This document shows, in pieces, positions 12,740 through 14,668 of a DNA stretch of 14,668 nucleotides. The notes below the pieces were generated by a model. The model was not told where the DNA came from and did not search any database. It saw nothing but the letters and a program-made list of their open reading frames with translations. Each line of letters starts with the position of its first letter. Positions within the stretch are counted from its first letter, which is position 1. This stretch comes from an uncultured Propionibacteriaceae bacterium (GTDB lineage: Bacteria; Actinomycetota; Actinomycetes; Propionibacteriales; Propionibacteriaceae): the NCBI GenBank assembly GCA_945875065.1, contig CAMCJC010000022.1, positions 1 through 14,668 of the forward strand, written 5' to 3'. A program made the translations under genes and the position numbers.

Positions 12740-14113
12740 GAGCCGGGCGCGCCGCCGACGGCGGACCCGTCTGCGGCCTCTCCGGGGCCTAAGCGGTAGG
12801 CGCAAAGCGGGCGGGTCGTCGCGGGTGAAGATCCATTCCGGATCGGTCAGCATCCGAGCCGCCGACAGTCCCGCGACCATCGCGACGACGCCGAGCAGCG
12901 TCGCGATGCCCTGCGCGACGGCGAGTTGCACCTCGCCGGCATCGAACCTGAGCAGGGTCCGCAGTGCGGACGACCCAGGCACCATGACCAGCAGCGTCGG
13001 CACCGTCATGATGATTTTCTCGAGGCGGAGCAGCCTGCCGGCAATGGCGCACCCGAGTCCCATCGCGGCACACGCTACGAACACGGCGACGTGGTCGACG
13101 ACGCCGGCATCGGTCATCGCCAGCCGGATCGCGTTGCCACCGATTGCGATGATCCCGGATACCGCCGCAGTGCGCAAAGGCGAGTTGAGCATCAGGGCCC
13201 AGCCGAAGACCGCGGTGAAGCTGGCGGCGGCGCGCAACGCCCACAGGGCTGGCTCCGCGACCTCGGGGGGCGGTGCCGGCTCGGGCGGTATACCGCCGAT
13301 CCGGGCCATGATCCACACGCCAATGGTGATCGCGATGAAGATCATCACGGCATAGACCATGCGCGGGATGCCGGCGGTCAGGTCGAGGCGAGTCAGCTCC
13401 AGGCCGGCCGTCACGAGGGGGAAACCGGGGACCAGGAAGATCGACGCGCACATGAAGCCGGCGTTGAAGTGCGGGCTTGGGCTCCCCAGCAGCTGCGCCA
13501 AAGCCCAGCCGGCCAGCAGGTAACCGGCCGAGGCCGTGAGCGCGGCTGAAACGACCACGGCTAGGTGATTGACCTGCCAACGACCGAGACGCCGGAACAT
13601 CAGGTAAGCCAGCGCGGACGCGGGCAGCACGGCGACGACCTCGCGCCCCCCGCCACCGGCGAGGACCGCGACGGACCCGCACGCCAGGGCGACGAGGAGG
13701 CCGCGCAGCCACGCCGGGTAGAGCTTCGGCGTGGCCTCGATCGCGTCGAGACGGGCGGTCAGCTCGGTGGCGGTGATCCGCTCCGGCATCTCGTTGCTGA
13801 GGCGCTGCAAAAGTTCGATGCGGTGGGCGTCGACCCCGGGCCTGCCGACCTCCGAGACCATGGTCCGGAAGACGCGGCGCCGCTCGACCGTCATGGTGAG
13901 TTCGGTAAACCCGATGGCGGCCTGGACTCTCCCCAGCCCCAGAGCGGACGCGGCTCGGATCATCAGCTGCCGCACCCGCAGGGCGCTGGTGCCCGCCCCG
14001 AGCATCATCCGCCCTGCGCGGGCCACGGCTTCGGTGCGGCGGATCAGATGCCTGGGCTCCAGGGAGTCCTCGTGAACCTGATCCCCCAGGCATTCAGGGT
14101 CGAGCTGCATCAC
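12737..14113 (-). CDS. thrE: Threonine/serine exporter family protein (ThrE-like)
   Basis: This 458-residue inner-membrane protein matches the ThrE family, whose Corynebacterium member exports threonine and serine. The N-terminal cytoplasmic domain (about 25-135) has the family block MLGAGTSALRVRQLMIRAASALGL (37-60). It is followed by about ten hydrophobic segments from residue 137 onward, with FLVPGFPLVTAGLELTRLDL mid-protein and the second-half block MTVPTLLVMVPGSSALRTLL. The protein ends in an unusual basic tail, RPRRGRRRVRRRRRARL (12 of 17 residues Arg). GTG at 14113 is directly followed by ATG at 14110; either could start translation. Neither has a ribosome site, but TAGACT lies 8 nt before the GTG, so a leaderless start is possible. 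It is 31 nt upstream of ilvD, probably cotranscribed. Substrate preference is inferred from the family. Confidence 0.9.
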   Translation of the reverse strand: MMQLDPECLGDQVHEDSLEPRHLIRRTEAVARAGRMMLGAGTSALRVRQLMIRAASALGLGRVQAAIGFTELTMTVERRRVFRTMVSEVGRPGVDAHRIELLQRLSNEMPERITATELTARLDAIEATPKLYPAWLRGLLVALACGSVAVLAGGGGREVVAVLPASALAYLMFRRLGRWQVNHLAVVVSAALTASAGYLLAGWALAQLLGSPSPHFNAGFMCASIFLVPGFPLVTAGLELTRLDLTAGIPRMVYAVMIFIAITIGVWIMARIGGIPPEPAPPPEVAEPALWALRAAASFTAVFGWALMLNSPLRTAAVSGIIAIGGNAIRLAMTDAGVVDHVAVFVACAAMGLGCAIAGRLLRLEKIIMTVPTLLVMVPGSSALRTLLRFDAGEVQLAVAQGIATLLGVVAMVAGLSAARMLTDPEWIFTRDDPPALRLPLRPRRGRRRVRRRRRARL

Positions 14114-14121
14114 GTGTGGTC

Positions 14122-14127
14122 AGTCTA
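14122..14127 (-). promoter_or_regulatory. -10-like element of thrE
   Basis: TAGACT on the minus strand lies 8 nt before the GTG at 14113 and 11 nt before the ATG at 14110. No -35 match and no Shine-Dalgarno sequence are visible. Upstream bases are taken up by a tandem CCGGGTG repeat (plus strand, 14130-14143) and the hairpin after nrdJ. Confidence 0.35.
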
Positions 14128-14138
14128 CGCCGGGTGCC

Positions 14139-14170
14139 GGGTGCGGCCGACGCGATCGCCGGCCGCACCC
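14139..14170. terminator. Hairpin after nrdJ, probable terminator without a T-run
   Basis: A perfect 11-bp stem, GGGTGCGGCCG (14139-14149) pairing with 14160-14170, closes a 10-nt loop containing the palindrome GCGATCGC. It begins 5 nt after the nrdJ stop codon in the direction of transcription. There is no T-run on either side; such stem-only terminators are described in high-GC actinobacteria. The position just before thrE means it could separate nrdJ from thrE-ilvD transcription. Confidence 0.6.
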
Positions 14171-14175
14171 TCGAC

Positions 14176-14668
14176 TCAGCTGCAGCCGCTCGTCGAGCCG
14201 CAGCCCTCGCACACGTAGCAAGAACCGCTGGGCCGCATCTTCGTGCCGCAAGTCATGCACAGGGGCGCGTCCACGGCCTGACCGGTCAGCGACTCCATCA
14301 GTTCGGCCGTGGTGTGGGCATCCAGCAGCGAGGGCTGGCGGGCACCATCGACGTCGAAGGAATCGTAGGCGTCGTTGCGGAGTGTCTCCGGCTCCGGCAG
14401 CTCGGCTTCTTCCTCCTCGGACAGGTATGAGCCGGTCTCGACGTACCGGGCCCGCTCTGCGGCGGTGTAGATGCCGAGTTCGGCACGCTCGTCGAAGCTG
14501 AGGTAGTCAAGCGCGAGCCGCCGGAAGATGTAGTCCATGAACGACTGGGCGATCCTCACCTCCGGGTCGTCGGTCATACCGGCCGGCTCAAACTTCAGGT
14601 TCGTGAACTTCTGAACGAAGCTCTCCAGCGGCACGCCGTATTGCAGGCCGATGGACACAGCGATGGAG
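14176..14668 (-). CDS. nrdJ: Vitamin B12-dependent (class II) ribonucleotide reductase, C-terminal part
   Basis: The frame is open to the right edge, so only the last 163 residues are visible, starting SIAVSIGLQYGVPLESFV. The GTG at 14658 is an internal Val codon, not a start. The piece has the family block KFTNLKFEPAGMTDDPEVR, then FMDYIFRRLALDYL. After an acidic linker it ends in a Cys-rich zinc-ribbon-like tail (CMTCGTKMRPSG, SCYVCEGCG, SGCS; six Cys). In class II enzymes C-terminal Cys pairs pass reducing power to the active site. The enzyme reduces ribonucleotides to deoxyribonucleotides with adenosylcobalamin and needs no oxygen. A cobalamin riboswitch, if present, would be at the gene's 5' end outside the window. 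A hairpin follows the stop codon. Confidence 0.95.
   Translation of the reverse strand, partial: SIAVSIGLQYGVPLESFVQKFTNLKFEPAGMTDDPEVRIAQSFMDYIFRRLALDYLSFDERAELGIYTAAERARYVETGSYLSEEEEAELPEPETLRNDAYDSFDVDGARQPSLLDAHTTAELMESLTGQAVDAPLCMTCGTKMRPSGSCYVCEGCGSTSGCS

Noticed and set aside
12789..14093. Long minus-strand open frame (434 codons) overlapping thrE in another frame
   Set aside because: The Arg/Pro/Gly-rich product is typical of frame-shifted high-GC coding. The overlapping ThrE frame has clear membrane segments and family motifs.
14176..14658. Complete small protein starting at the GTG at 14658
   Set aside because: The frame continues past it to the window edge, and the preceding residues (SIA) fit the conserved NrdJ sequence, so it is the 3' part of nrdJ.

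Overview
The window is ordinary high-GC actinobacterial chromosome. The evidence is GC-rich coding, frequent GTG starts, a HrdB/SigA-type principal sigma factor with a long Lys/Arg/Ala tail, a class II (B12-dependent) ribonucleotide reductase, and -10 elements placed directly before start codons. A member of the Propionibacteriales is plausible, but I cannot fix the genus from sequence alone. I see no insertion sequence, prophage, CRISPR array, tRNA or rRNA, and no sign of recent transfer.

Layout, left to right. A membrane protein of unknown function runs off the left edge (minus strand). Next is the principal sigma factor sigA/hrdB (minus), divergent from a smaller group 2 sigma factor (sigB-like, plus). 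The 256 bp between the two sigma genes hold a probable housekeeping promoter for sigA, a perfect 10-bp-arm inverted repeat, and an ECF-type promoter (GGAAC-N18-GTT) in front of the sigB-like gene. The sigB-like gene ends in a strong intrinsic terminator. A minus-strand block follows, in transcription order: YbjN/T3SS-chaperone-like protein, tandem universal stress protein, HrpA-type DEAH RNA helicase, acyl-CoA thioesterase II. The last three genes are almost fused: usp and hrpA are separated only by one stop codon, and hrpA and tesB by 7 nt. A plus-strand AEC-family transporter diverges from the YbjN-like gene and converges on ilvD with one base between the stop codons. On the minus strand, a ThrE-type threonine/serine exporter lies 31 nt upstream of ilvD (dihydroxy-acid dehydratase). 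The C-terminal 163 residues of nrdJ run off the right edge.

Functional reading. The left half is transcription control: a housekeeping sigma factor and a stress-responsive alternative whose promoter looks like a target of a SigH/SigE/SigR-type ECF factor. The middle is a compact stress and RNA-helicase operon. The right half joins threonine export to isoleucine/valine biosynthesis (threonine is the precursor of isoleucine) and also carries deoxynucleotide synthesis.

I did not find a clearly new multi-gene system. The most interesting signals are regulatory: the ECF-type promoter and inverted repeat between the sigma genes; a candidate leaderless 13-codon upstream ORF ending one base before usp; two further candidate leaderless starts; the in-frame single-stop usp/hrpA junction; and four T-x-x-(I/L/M)-P motifs in the cytoplasmic tail of the left-edge membrane protein. 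All intergenic stretches are shorter than 300 bp.
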